This document shows, piece by piece, positions 33,610 through 44,792 of a stretch of 64,000 nt of DNA. The notes under the pieces are model-generated. The model did no database searches and had not been told where the DNA came from. It saw only the letters and a program-made list of their open reading frames with translations. The DNA is from Auriscalpium vulgare (taxonomy: Eukaryota > Basidiomycota > Agaricomycetes > Russulales > Auriscalpiaceae): assembly GCA_019915015.1 (NCBI GenBank), contig JAHBBC010000013.1, forward strand, positions 1,426,001 through 1,490,000. Direction: 5' to 3'. The position numbers and the translations under genes are program-made. Every line of letters starts with the position of its first letter. The first letter of the stretch is position 1.

Positions 33610-34073
33610 ATGCCAATGACCACCAGCACTCTCAGCCCAGCGAGCCTCGCCGAGATCGCCGACGCGCACCGCCGCATCGCTCAGGCGCACCACGACATCG
33701 CCCAGCAGTACACGCGCCTCGCCGCCGCCGTCAAAGACGAGGTCAGGCGTATGTTATATGGGCAAGCTAGGCCCCGCGCATGAGAGATTGGATACGATGG
33801 ACGTACGTCCGCCGTGCACCCTCGTCTCCACCTTCTATCTAACGCAACACCTGTAGAAACGAAGCTCTGCGTGTCCGCGCACATAATCGTGACCGCGGTA
33901 TCGGGCTCCTGAAGCTAATACCGCCCTCGCCGTTATTGAAGTACACCGGCACGTGGCCGCCGGACGGCACGCCCTCCGCACCTACCGACCTGTGGAACCT
34001 GTCGGCGGCGACCGTGGACGACATGCTGCAGGCGTATGAGTTGTCCGACGAAGGTAGCCTTGAGGCCCAGTGA
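33610..34073 (+). pseudogene. Family G, internally deleted copy (G1)
   Basis: Starts like the other G genes (SLAEIADAHRRIAQAHHDI), but the FG-repeat region is missing: the frame passes from LAAAVKDEVR directly into what is exon 2/3 sequence in copy G2, with only about 22-29 nt where an intron should be. The downstream exon (PRMRDWIRW, donor GTACGT) and last exon (NEALRVRAHNRDRG to AYELSDEGSLEAQ, stop 34071-34073) remain in phase. Probably a deletion derivative. Confidence 0.5.
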
Positions 34074-36510
34074 AAAACCGGGCTGGACCGGTATGGCCCC
34101 GTATGCATATTTCTGCACGCGTAGGGCCGGCAGACCATGGCAGCTGTATGCAGACAAATCCGGACTTTTTGATGTTTTTTCTGCCCCCATCTGTCTCGTC
34201 TTTTTGCATCAATATGCGCCAATATGTATTCATCTGTGTTTTTCTGCCGCCTTATGCATATACATATGTTTCCAATGCTAGTACCATTTTTGCCCGCTCC
34301 TTGCATACCACGCCAGATAGGCGCATACAGAACCATCCCCGCCCTTCCCAGCCAGCTGCCCCGCTTCCGCTGCCATCCACATACCAGGCCAGATGAGCAC
34401 ATACGGAGCCATCCCAGCCATCCGTCCCGCGTCCGCGTCCTGCACCCCAGTGCTAGTCAGCTCTGTAGGAGGTCGAGCGCGAGCTGCACGAAAGACGTAC
34501 CGTTATCCTCCCTGCAGCCTATGCCCACGTCCTCCTAGCGGCTTCTGTAGCGGGCTGCATGGCTGACCTGTTTGGCAAGCGCGTCAGAACTCAGAAGGGC
34601 GGCAGAATGAGTTAGCACGACGCACTGATCGAGTTGTCCCGCGACATCTGTCTCCTATGATCCACGCCCGCCGCTCAACGCCTGTGGGCGTCCATCCGTG
34701 CTCGAAGTGAGTGAGTAAGCGTGCTTGAAGGTGCCGTGGTGTGTTCAAACGAGCTGTGACGTGGCATGAGTCAGTAACATCGCTGAGCTAAAGCCACAAG
34801 CCCTAAAGCCGGAGCTCTCCCGAGGGCAAGCATCAGTCCTTAGAGACTCTAGCATTCTAGACGAGTCCCAGAGACAGCCTGCTAGTCGATAGCGAAGATT
34901 GTGAGACAGCAGCAACCCAGAGAGTGGGTACAGCGGTAGAGGTACACAGGACGGTGGGGGGAAGCGACAAGATGCAAGTGACGTAACCCGTCGCGACTCG
35001 TCCGATGCGGGCAGCTGCCACGTGAGCGCGCTCTTTTCTCTTCAACTTGCGTAGCCTGAGCGCACTGCGCAGCCATGTGCATGAAACAATGTTTATTTAG
35101 CACAATGCCGGACTTGTACCGTTGCCAGGATTATTCCATCTCACGCGTGCAAACAAGTGTATTGCCAGTGGGTGCTATGTATGAAGTATGTACTACTCGT
35201 AAAACCCTGAGGTTGTGATGTGCGCGGAGGGCTCCCCACGCACGATCCCCTCCTACCATCCCGTGCTCGGTAGTGGTGCGCCGGTGTGACGATGGTTGGA
35301 CGATGGTCGACGTGCTGGAAGCGGCCGCGGGCATCCGTCCGACTCGGGATTGCGCGTCTTTTGATTCTCGCGGCTTTCTTGCAGGCTTGCGACGGACAGT
35401 GAAGTACCAAGTTGCGTCTGCTGCCGAAAGGAGGTGGGGTGATACTAGAGTGAATGGATGCGGAGCGCGCGAGCGCAAGCACGCGTCGATGATCTCGAAA
35501 ACTTTCGCGCACCTGGAAACCATTTACCGGACGTGTCTTGCGGCACGCCAGCCCCACTGGAAACCGCGCTGCGCGCCTCGTATGATACGCACTCGGATCT
35601 CATTCAACGTCAATCTCCCATTGTCGACTTCGAGACCCGTTATCGTGATCGCCGTCACAGTACCGGAGACAGCCACAGTACCGAAGACAGTCCCAGTAAG
35701 AGAGCTATGCGGACGCGCAGGTACGCCCGGACGAGTGTGAGGTGGAGGGGCACGCGAGCACGACGGTGCGCAGCGACAAGACGAAGCGGCATGGCACCGC
35801 AGGCGACGCCGCGGCGTGGGCAGCGCGAAACGGTTTTGGCAGCGCGGGCGACTCGGACGCGCGGATTTGGCAGTGCGGGCGACGCGGCTTGGGCAGCGTG
35901 GAGCGGCTTTGGCAGCGCGGGCGACGTGGATTGGGGAGCGCGATGCGTCGAAGCGGCAAAGCAGCGCCGTGGCAGCAGCGCAACGGCGCTGGCGCTGGAT
36001 CGGTGCGACTCTACGGTACATTTGCGGAGGCGACGCGCTGTGTCTACGTCACGGGATCGTAATTGCGCAGCTGATGGCAGATGGTCCCTTCCCTCACTCC
36101 AGCTGGACGCAGATTTCCCCGTCCTACGCATACTGGGCCATAGGGATCCAGCCCGGTTTTTCACTGGGCTTGAGGATAAGCGATCTCGGCTCGCAGATTT
36201 CATGATCTGAGGTGTGGCCAGTGCGCTTATCTCGCAGCTTGATACATCGTGGATGTACATTACAGACATGGCGGCATGCCCCGCACGCCTCCTGCTCAAC
36301 ATCCCAATGAATATTACAGGAATCGTAACCTAGCTATCGCCAGTCACTCTGAGCATTTCTCCGTTGCTTTCTCAATCGACCTTGTAACTCACGCCTGATC
36401 TTTGCGTTGTGGCGCCTGCGCCAATCGGTGATATGATGCTGGAGTATGACCCTCGCCCCCCAGCTTTTCTCGCACGCCCGAAGGATAGCATGCCTTCGTT
36501 CTATCTGTGG
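34074..36510. other. Gene-poor stretch
   Basis: No supported gene. At 35273-35740 (+) a 155-codon frame exists without family resemblance. At 35780-36000 short repeats of ggcagcgcgggcgac encode GFGSAGD-like words and could be an FG-repeat relic. At 36130-36180 a 35-40 bp segment is the inverse of the end of copy G1 (cagcccggtttttcactgggc). Confidence 0.4.
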
Positions 36511-38163
36511 TCAAAGTAAGGACGAGGGCCGGGCACGCTCGAACCGGATGCCGAGACTCACAAGGCGACAGAACTGCACCACCCTCTCCTCCTCCTGCTT
36601 CCGAAACACCCGGCTAAAGTCGATATACACTGTCGCCGCCAGCTCACGAGCAGATTCCTGAGGCATACTTAGTAAGCATCGAGCAGCTAGAATCGAGTTC
36701 CTGACACTCACCTTGATGCTTTTGTATATTTCGAGACCCATCGTACCGGTGAGGCCCAACGCTTCTGGGACGTTTGGCCCCCCTCCTGCTCTCTTGACGA
36801 GGTCCCCTTTCGGCCTCGGTATCCCACGCGCCTTGCCATCCCTCGCCGTCATGTCAGCAAGCTGCTCTGTACGATGGTCATAAGGCTCAAAGTCATCGAA
36901 ATCAAGACCCTCGCTGTCGTCCCCGGCAAAGAATGACTCGCAGCTCAGGGGACGCGGGATCGTCTGCGCCATCCCCGACTCCGCCCAATCGGAACCAATT
37001 ATCGAGCTCGGTGTGGAGATTTCGGCGGCCGCAGTGCAATGCGTCGACTCCTCGCAGGCCTTGATTTTGCTGAGGAGATCGTGCAGTCTTGCCCCAAACA
37101 TGTCCAGTGTGTCTTCCTCACCATCGCCGCTCGCCATCAGGGGACGCGGGATCGTCTGCGCCATCCCCGACTCCGCCAAATCGGAACCCGTAATCGAACT
37201 CAGTGCGGAGATTTCGGCGGCTGCAGTGCGATGCGCCGGCTCGCCGGCCTTGAGTTTGCTGAGGAGATCATGCAGTCTTGCCCCAAAACTTTCCATGTCC
37301 AGTGCGGCCTCCTCGCCAGCAACGCTCGGCACGGGGAAGGAAACGGTCTGTGCGCCAGTGGGCACATCAATCGCGATCCCCGGGCCAGCCTGCTCGTCGG
37401 AAGCTGCCAATGCGTAGTACTCTTCAGTCTCAAGTTCTCCGACGCCGATCTGTGCGGGACGCCGCTGCTCGGTCGCCCACCTTGGTGGTGCAGCCGGCCT
37501 CGCAGTGGAATGACGAGGGTGGTCGCGTAGCTGGTATCGCGCTGGAGCTGGGCTCAGGCTGGATGATGATGATGCCGCCGGAGATGCCAGGTCCGCCTCG
37601 AACGCTGTCCAATCCAGTTCCAATGGCTGGCGATGCGCCGTGGCTGTGTTTTGAGGCAGCTGCGGTTGTAGTAGTAGAGCCAGCGTGCTGGCTGTGGGTG
37701 CCTCTGGGAACGCGGGGGCCGCTTCGGCAGTTCGCCAATTCTGAGTCGGCGAGGAATGCCGGCGGTGGTGATGCGCCACACTCGTCCTTGTACTCGCATC
37801 CGCAGGCAGTGGTCCGCCAGCTCTAAGCCCTGCACTTGGGGCGTCAGCTAGCGCATCCCATGCGTCTCAGATGGATGCCAACGCACTAGTGTAGATTCGG
37901 GCCTCCTTCGCCGTCTGTCTTCTGGCCTCCCGGCCCTTCACGCACACGAAATCCAAGTTCTGCAAGAATGAGCATTTTTCTTGATGCCGGCGCAAACTGC
38001 CGCGGGTGGTGTACGCCTTCCGGCAGAGCGGAACGCACTGGTACCGTCTGGCATTGATGTTGCTGTCGGCCGCCGTCGGCTCAGGCTCTCCGCGGAGAAG
38101 GGCTGTTTCTTGGCAAAACGAGCAGTCTGGGTACAGCGGACACGGGAAATTGTATTTCGGCAT
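36511..38163 (-). CDS. C2H2 zinc-finger protein with an internal duplication, 513 aa
   Basis: Predicted complement(join(36511..36657,36712..37829,37887..38163)). Exon 1 starts MPKYNFPCPLYPDCSFC and contains a C2H2-like finger (YQCVPLCRKAYTTRGSLRRH followed by EKC). A 57-nt intron with a GCTGAC branch joins it in phase to exon 2, which is low-complexity and acidic. Exon 2 holds a tandem internal repeat of about 60 residues, each copy with FGARLHDLLSK and GMAQTIPRPL. The last intron is 54 nt and would also read through in frame. The C-terminus (SARELAATVYIDFSRVF) is helical. Probably a nuclear regulator; targets unknown. The intron calls are mine and untested. Confidence 0.68.
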
Positions 38164-38223
38164 CGTTGAGTAGAGCGAGGATGGCGAGGATGGCGATGAG
38201 GCGTGTGGATTGAGTGGACGTTA

Positions 38224-38238
38224 CTTATTTAAATAGGG
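38224..38238 (-). promoter_or_regulatory. TATA-like element for the zinc-finger gene
   Basis: The text acttatttaaatagg contains TATTTAAATA about 65 bp upstream of the ATG at 38163 (- strand), a plausible core promoter position. Only sequence and spacing support it. Confidence 0.4.
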
Positions 38239-39866
38239 AATGCTCTGTGGCTTGCGGCACCTAGCACCTTGCGCGAAAACAACACCGCATTTGTGTGCGG
38301 TGCCGCCACGCTAACGTCGCTATTGTTCCTCGCGGCTGTTGTCCTTCAATTCCACTTCGAGTAGGGTCTTAGGCGCGACGTTGGCGGCGGTCTGCTCTCC
38401 GGAAGGCTGTTGTTTCTCTGCGATGAAATCAGCCCGGTCCTCCGCGTTGTCAGTGAAGACACACCGATATCGTCTGCCCAGGCCATGCCTTCGCTTCACG
38501 CCGCTGCCGCCCCGATCTCGCGTGTGGGGGGTGCATCCGCCGTCCCGCCTGGGCCACACGACGCATCTACGCTCGTAACGATCTTGAACGTGGGATGCGC
38601 GGTGACGAACGCACGGCCGTCGCTGTTCGAAAGCGCGCCACTGATGTTGAACCGTATGAACGTGCGTTGAAGGCGGTCGTTATGCTGCGCTGCCATGCGG
38701 AGGCCGTGTGGCTGTAGCTCATAACGTCCTGTGGCTTGGGCGGACGTTGTTTGAATGCCACTGTGAGCACGTTACACCGGCGAGGAGAACCATCGAAAGG
38801 CCACCGCGCCGGGTGGCGCAAGCGCCGCGTAGCGGCCCCGGAAACGACATGCGCATCCACGATGTGAATGGTGCCTATGGTCAAAGCAACTTGTTGCGAA
38901 TCGGGTTCAGCCTACGCGGCCTGCGACAGTCGAGAAAGAAGGGAGCATCGCCAAATTACAATTGGGCTGGGAGGCTAAGGGACGCTACGAAAGAGGTCAG
39001 AAGCTGGTTGGAAGCTGGTCGACGGGGAGAAAGGGGTTGCCGCGCACCTCTGGACTTGCCTCCATGTTCCTCGTCGCAGCAGACGGCTGACATTGCGCAA
39101 GGATGTCGTGAAGTCACGGTCAAACGTTAGTAGAGGTTGACAGTTCCGGCGGCTCCGGCGCGTCAGCAAGCGCCGCGTTGACTGCTTGAACCGCGGCTCT
39201 CATCTCTGTGCTCGCAGACATTCCTTTCGCCACAGCTGCCGCACTGCCACGCTCCCGGAATGCGATGGATCCTTGGGCCTGAGGATAGCAGTGGAAGACA
39301 TGCGCCCCTTCGCGAGCTTTCTGTCGAGCGCGACGTCCGGCACTTTCCCCAGGGTCGATGAGACCGGCTCCCGCGCGCGTTGGGTTATGGGAGGAATATC
39401 AGGATGGGCTCTCAAGCTGCAGTGGTGTTGCGCAGCGCTCCCGGGTGCGTCTGCCCCTTCGTTTTGATTTTTCTGTCACTGACCCGCCAGCGCGACAGAC
39501 AGCGCGCGACCACAGTGGCTCTCTGTGAGCGACTCGTCATTCCTCTCTCTCGCGGGGCCATGAGACGTGCGTAGGAGCAAGACGGGGAGGTCGCTCGTTA
39601 CTCTGTCGACTCCACAGCATTCCACGGCTGGCACCACGGCGATGTCGCCCCCTTGGCCGACCCAGTCTCGGGCAAGCTATCCTATCCCATCCTTCCATTT
39701 GGCTCTTGTGCTCTTGTTAGCGTATCCGCGTCATGCGCCACCGGGACAGTCATCTGCAACACAAAGCGACTCATTCATCCGCGCGGTTGCTCAGCCGGTC
39801 CCGCCGCACCCCTGTCCAGAATTCTATAAATTCTGTCCGTCGACTCTCGGGATCCTGCCTGCCACT
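38239..39866. other. Intergenic stretch with a possible decayed coding fragment
   Basis: On - at about 38320-38700 protein-like fragments occur in two frames (FIRFNISGALSNSDGRAF; FIAEKQQPSGEQTAANV), not recognisable and not linked by a clear intron. From about 39180 to 39600 the sequence matches 41180-41590 and 45660-46000: duplicated 5' flank of family G genes. Confidence 0.4.
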
Positions 39867-40807
39867 ATGAACACGTCCGCCACAGCTCCTACCCCGCCCT
39901 CCCTCAGCCAGGCAAGCCTTGCGGAGATAGTTGACGCGCACCGCCGCATCGCAGAGGCGCACCAGGGCATCGCGGAGCAGTACAAGCGCCTCGCCAAGGC
40001 CACGGCCAGCGCAAGTGCGACTGGCACCGCGACGGCGGCCTCAGGGGTGGTGGCGGGGAGCCTGTCTGGATCCGCCCTCGGCGGTGTCAGCCAATCCACG
40101 AATGCACCCGGCTCCTTCGCTTTCCCCGGCCAACACGCTTGCAATGCGTCCAACTCAGTCTTCAGCGGCCAATCCACCAATGCCTACGTTCCACCCTTCG
40201 GCGGCCAACCGACCAATCCCACCGCCTTAATCTTCGCCGGCTCCTCTCTGAATAATGAGGTCAGTCAATCCGTCGATGAGCGCAGTGAGTCGAGATTGTT
40301 GACGGTCTGGGTGCAGATAGACGCCAACAGGAAGCGTCTGGATGATGCCAAGCGCGCTCTCATTGGAGGGGTCACAGGCGAGGTTAGGTCGGACAAGGTC
40401 AGTACTTCGCGCATCTTTATTGACAAGCTTCCAACGATTTCCACGTACTACAGGTCCCGCGCATGAAAGATTTGCTACAGTGGGTGTACGCACGCCTTTA
40501 GCACTCACCCTCACCTCCATACTAACGCCGAATCGCCAGCGTTGAAGTTCAGCGCGTCCGAGCAGCCAATTCTTTCCGCGGCACGGCGCGCCTCCAGCTC
40601 ATCCCGCCCTGGCTGTGCTCGAAGTACACTGGCGCGTGGCCGCCTCCTGGCGACCCTACGGATCTGTGGAACCTGTCTGAGGGTACCGCGGACGACATGT
40701 TGAAAGCGTACGAATTGTCCGACGAAGGCAGTCTGGAGAAGAAACGGGCTCGGCTCTACGCGTTCATGGTTCACGGTGTGGACGATTCGGATTATCTAGC
40801 AGCTTGA
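39867..40807 (+). CDS. Family G protein with FG-like repeats, 257 aa (copy G2)
   Basis: Predicted join(39867..40259,40317..40397,40454..40485,40540..40807); all three introns are 54-57 nt, have TTGAC or CTAAC-type branches, and the phases fit. A helical N-terminus (DAHRRIAEAHQGIAEQYKRL) is followed by an Ala/Ser/Thr/Gly-rich region with scattered FxGQ words (FSGQ, FGGQ), then a charged helix and a conserved C-terminus with KYTGAWPPPGDPTDLW and AYELSDEGSLE. The FG words recall nucleoporin-like disordered segments, but they are few and a pore role is not claimed. Function unknown. It is the best intact member. About 0.6 kb of its 5' flank is shared with copies G3 and G4. Confidence 0.65.
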
Positions 40808-41005
40808 TCGTGAATGATATATGGACGTAGTTGACACTCAAAATACTTCATAATTTGTCCTCCGTCATCCACGCCCACGCGCCAGACATGAACAATCCAG
40901 GAATCCCAAGTCCCCTGCTCTCTTATTGTTGCCGTCCTTTGCGTGTATCAATATTTATGGCTCATGGCTTAGCTTTGTGGACATCGATGAATCCTTAGTA
41001 TTCCG

Positions 41006-41096
41006 CTAGTACTCAGGATTTCAACTCACGCGCCCGGCTGCCTCGACGACATCCCACAATGCCATTCACCTTACGCAGCCACTCCGGGTAGAGTCG
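41006..41096 (-). pseudogene. Truncated 3' end of the F-box gene found at 43.1 kb
   Basis: The - strand reads EWLRKVNGIVG, matching ECLRKVNDVVGRAVD at the C-terminus of the intact F-box gene, and the flank between it and copy G2 matches the flank between G4 and that gene. Only about 90 bp remain. Confidence 0.55.
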
Positions 41097-41789
41097 CTAG
41101 GCCTGCCTTACTGAAAAATTGAGTCCTGACTTATGAGCAAGGACAATCCGAGCGCTTGCCGGCACACTACGTGACAGCCGCTTGCACGCTCCCGACCACG
41201 ACTCTGCGCCCGCGCTCTCCTTCCGCCACAGCTGACGCTCTGCGCTCCCGGAAGACGATGGATCGTTCAGGGTAGCATTGGAGAATCGATGCTTTCTCCG
41301 GAGCCTTGTGTTGCGCGACACGTCCGACACAATGTCGACGACTCGGACGTTCCTCCTGGGCTGACCGCACAAGATCGGCTCACACGATCGTTGACTTGTT
41401 GGGCATGGGAGGAGGAGTTGGATTGGGAGGTCGATCTACAGCGGGGTGCTCGCAGAGGAGTCCATGGTGCGTCTGCTCGTCTTGTGTCATTTCTTCCTAG
41501 CATTGACCCGCCATCGCGACAGACAATCGTCTCGGACCATCGCGCGCCTCGCCATTCCTCTCCCTCGAGCAGCCATTCGGGCCCCGCATGAGAGCCACGT
41601 TCGTAACTCATGAGACGGTGAAGCACTGCGTCCGGTTCTACTGCGCCCATGCCAGCACGGCCACGTCGCGCCTTTATGTGAGCCCAGTCAACTTCTCTCC
41701 ACGGACCACCGCAGAGTCCTCATCCTTGCCCCTGCGGTCACAGCGTATCCACAGCATCCCCTGCTACTCTGCGACAAGCCCTTTGACTC

Positions 41790-42042
41790 TGATGAAAAGC
41801 TTTGCATCCGCGCGGCTCCGCCGCCCTTGTCCCAAACCCTCCAAATTCCGCTTTTCGACTCTCGCGCCTCGCGCCCCCACTGTCCGCAGCCGTGGACACG
41901 TCCGCTCAGCCGCCCACCGGCCGACGCGCACCGGCGCACCTCAGAGGCACACCAGGTCCTCGCGGGGCAATACAAGCTCCTCGCTGAGGCGGGTGCGCCT
42001 GCGCCGCGAGTGGCGTCGTGTCCACTGTCCCGTCGTGTATCG
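41790..42042 (+). pseudogene. Family G, 5' part of a split copy (G4)
   Basis: Keeps the G N-terminus (DTSAQPP context, then ADAHRRTSEAHQVLAGQYKL) but with a frameshift near the start. It ends abruptly at about 42043, where inverted family F sequence begins. The 3' part of the same G gene resumes at about 42584. Confidence 0.5.
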
Positions 42043-42583
42043 TGCAACACGCACGCCAACCTCCAAGACAGGAAGCGCGTCGCGCACCGCACCGCTCCCG
42101 TTCCCGGGCATGGGCATGGCGACGAGCACGGCAACTTGGCCGGGTACAGGCGGCGGCACCGGTGCATCCTCTCCCGGTGCTTCTGGCCGAGGCACAGGCA
42201 CAGTGGGCGCTGGCGGAGGAGGACTGGCGCGTCGGAACAGGGCGAATGGGCGCCGCGGGACGCTGGGCGGAGGCGCGTGCGCGCCGGCCACATCCTGAAC
42301 AACGAGCGCAGCAACGGGCTGCGAGACGAGAAGCCCGTCAGCGACGTCCGCTGAACCTCGCGGCTGCGCACGCACCTGAAGATCCACCCAGCCCTTTTCC
42401 AGCTCGGAGTCGCGTCCGGGTTTGTCCGCCAGGTCCAGAAAAGCCTCCCACATCTTGGGGCGGTCGGTCGGGCGGCGCACCTCCGGCGGCGGCGGGCCGT
42501 AGGTGCCGGCGGCAATGGCGGCGAGGATGGATGCGCGCTGACGCCGCCGCAAGACCATCGAGCGGCCGATGAGAATCCCTGAT
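42043..42583 (-). pseudogene. Family F fragment (F3) embedded in a family G gene
   Basis: About 500 bp are nearly identical to copy F2 at 47.87-48.39 kb, including RPKMWEAFLDLADK, the GTGCGT-CAG intron at about 42317-42375, and VQ/GQVAVLVAMP with PVLEVGVRVAR. The Ser/Thr-rich first exon is absent, and the helix is cut to ILIGRSMVLRRRQRA. Both ends run straight into family G sequence in the opposite orientation, so it is a mosaic rather than a gene. Confidence 0.6.
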
Positions 42584-42931
42584 AGATTTGTTGCAGTGGG
42601 TGTACGCACGCCTTTAGCACTCACCCTCACCTCCATACTAACGCCGAACCGCCAGCGATGAAGTTCGGCGCGTCCGAGCACTGGCCAATCCTTTCCGCGA
42701 CACGGGGCGCCTCTAGCTCATCCCGCCCTGGCCGTGCTAGAAGTACACCGGCGCGTGGCCGCCTCCTGGCGACCCTACGGATCTGTGGAACCTGTCTGAG
42801 GGTACCGCGGACGACATGTTGAAAGCGTACGAATTGTCCGACGGAAGGTAGTCTGGAGAAAAAACGGCCCGGGGCTCGTCTCCATGCGTTCATGGTACAC
42901 GGTGTGGACTATTCAGATCTTTTAGCAGTTT
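42584..42931 (+). pseudogene. Family G, 3' part of a split copy (G4)
   Basis: Matches the last intron and last exon of copy G2 (gtgtacgcacgcctttagcac; AYELSD), but single-base changes shift the frame (a GG insertion after the ELSD codons). It precedes the F-box gene at 43140-44792, as in the G2 to F-box fragment order. Confidence 0.55.
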
Positions 42932-43139
42932 GATAGACCGTGGATGCATATTATGGACGTAGCTTAAATACTTCGCAATTGCTCCTACCATGGGTCGTTG
43001 CAAACGCCCTCCACGCCTATGTGCCCAAGTATATATTGAACAATCCCTGCTCTCTCTCTTGTTGTCGTCCTTTGCGGCAGTCTGCATGCATATTCATAAT
43101 CATGGCTTAGCTTTTATAATACAAATGAATCATATTACA

Positions 43140-44792
43140 CTAGTATTCCGGATCCCAACTTACGCGCCCGACTGCCTCCGAGTCGTCGACATCCCTCACC
43201 ACTACGCGGTCCACTGCGCGGCCCACAACGTCGTTCACCTTGCGCAGGCACTCTGGGTCGACGTTGCAGTCCAGGAGGTGGAGGGTGTCGAGCGCGGCTC
43301 CACGCTGGTATCTGTGCTCCAGGGCATCGAGCAGGTCGCTGACTGGCACGCTGGGCGACTCGTTGACAATATAGTTCCTATTGGCCCAGTCGTCCCAGTC
43401 CGCGGCTCTTTCGGTAAATATCAGCTCTCGGAGCTGGGGCCACGCAACGGTGCCACCCGCTGCGCTGTCGCCCCGCCACGTCCCGTCGACCATGCTCGCA
43501 GTCAAAGCCAAGCACAGCCCTGTCCCCGTACTTGCGGCCACCTCCAGCTTCTGCAACTCCGATGCGCCTCCGGACGCGTCCAGGAATTCCATCAAAAAGA
43601 GCGAGATGGCGTCTTCGAGGAGATCAGAAGGCTTGAGTTGAATCGAAAGCGACGACATGTGTCGCACGCAGATGGCCTTGCAGAGTTCGCCCATGAAGAT
43701 CCGGGCGAAAAAGCCATGGATGACAAAATGCCATGAAAACGTAACCTCCAGGTCGGGCGGTCCGTGGTCCGCGTGGCTCGCCGTGAGTGAGATGAACTGC
43801 GGACTCCCCCATTGGAAGTGGAGGAAGCGATATGGCCGCTCTGCATACCCGCGTGCGGGTGCAAGAAACGGGTACAGAGGGGCGAAGTCCGGTAGCTCTC
43901 CACTGGTAGATGTGATACGGAGCGCGACGGTGTCCGGCAATTGGACGTGGTGAAGAAACCCCACGCATTCCCCGGTCCGGCCAGATATCTCTAGCTGGTG
44001 TAACGAGAGCAGTTGTGCGACTACTAGAGGCGCGTCCGAGGGGTGCGAGTGGGAGGAGAACGGCTGGAGACAGTGTCTGAGCACGAGCGTCTCGATCCGG
44101 GGAAGTCGCTGTAGCCCAGCAACGTAAACCGACAATGCTAATGAGGGCGGCTGCTCGGTGACGTCGTCGATGCACAGATATACGAGGTTGGAAATGAAGG
44201 ATGACGTCCACAAGAGCGTATGGGCATCAGCTATCCTCAGCTTGCATAGGTTAGGTGCGCAGTCGGCAAACAGGGAGACGAGCTGGGGGGGCTGCGAATT
44301 CATGTAGACGTCGGCCACCTCGAGGAGGGGGGCTGGTGTCGAAAGAATGGAAGTGGCGCGGGAAATTTCGCCTTTGAAGTGAAAAATGTCGAATATTTTG
44401 ACTCTTTCGAGGGTGTCGAAAGGCAGGCGCCATTCCGGCGACTCTGCCTCGCGGTCGCCGTGGCGGGAAGAGCACGACACGATGAGTGGTAGCTGTTGAG
44501 ACCGCGCGAGCATTGCGCGGGCCCACTGTGGGGGTAGCGGGAGAACAAAGTGACACCAGAGCTCGGGGCTGGTGAGCATGGCGTTTCTCCAGTGCCGGCA
44601 GACCCATGAGAAGCGCACCCACGGCACCGTGCGCGGGACGTATTCCATGGCTGGGGCGATTTTGTCCTGTTCTTCGTGCACAAGATGCGAGAATATGATG
44701 AGGAGGAGTTCGGTTGGAATACGGGAGGCGGCCACGGACGCCGCGTTGATACGTGCAGCCACAATGGAGAGCACAGATTCTATGGCAGCCAT
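43140..44792 (-). CDS. F-box-like protein, 550 aa (third type)
   Basis: Single open frame from an ATG at 44792 to a TAG at 43140. The N-terminal helix (MAAIESVLSIVAARINAA) is followed by the F-box motif IPTELLLIIFSHLV at about residue 26 and VPWVRFSWVCRHWRNAML with PELWCHF, the usual layout of agaricomycete F-box-like proteins. The C-terminal 450 residues are leucine-rich without obvious catalytic motifs. The frame stays open about 40 codons upstream with no ATG, so an additional 5' exon is possible. Likely SCF substrate adaptor. It is unrelated in detail to the long and short families. It converges on a broken G gene. Confidence 0.82.
   Translation of the reverse strand: MAAIESVLSIVAARINAASVAASRIPTELLLIIFSHLVHEEQDKIAPAMEYVPRTVPWVRFSWVCRHWRNAMLTSPELWCHFVLPLPPQWARAMLARSQQLPLIVSCSSRHGDREAESPEWRLPFDTLERVKIFDIFHFKGEISRATSILSTPAPLLEVADVYMNSQPPQLVSLFADCAPNLCKLRIADAHTLLWTSSFISNLVYLCIDDVTEQPPSLALSVYVAGLQRLPRIETLVLRHCLQPFSSHSHPSDAPLVVAQLLSLHQLEISGRTGECVGFLHHVQLPDTVALRITSTSGELPDFAPLYPFLAPARGYAERPYRFLHFQWGSPQFISLTASHADHGPPDLEVTFSWHFVIHGFFARIFMGELCKAICVRHMSSLSIQLKPSDLLEDAISLFLMEFLDASGGASELQKLEVAASTGTGLCLALTASMVDGTWRGDSAAGGTVAWPQLRELIFTERAADWDDWANRNYIVNESPSVPVSDLLDALEHRYQRGAALDTLHLLDCNVDPECLRKVNDVVGRAVDRVVVRDVDDSEAVGRVSWDPEY

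Noticed and set aside
35273..35740. 155-codon + frame as a separate gene
   Set aside because: No paralogue, motif or splice support; the repeat of VTVPETATVPKTVPV is low complexity.
41588..42298. 236-codon + frame across the G4/F3 mosaic
   Set aside because: It crosses the junction between two families and reads family F in antisense; it is an accident of the chimera.
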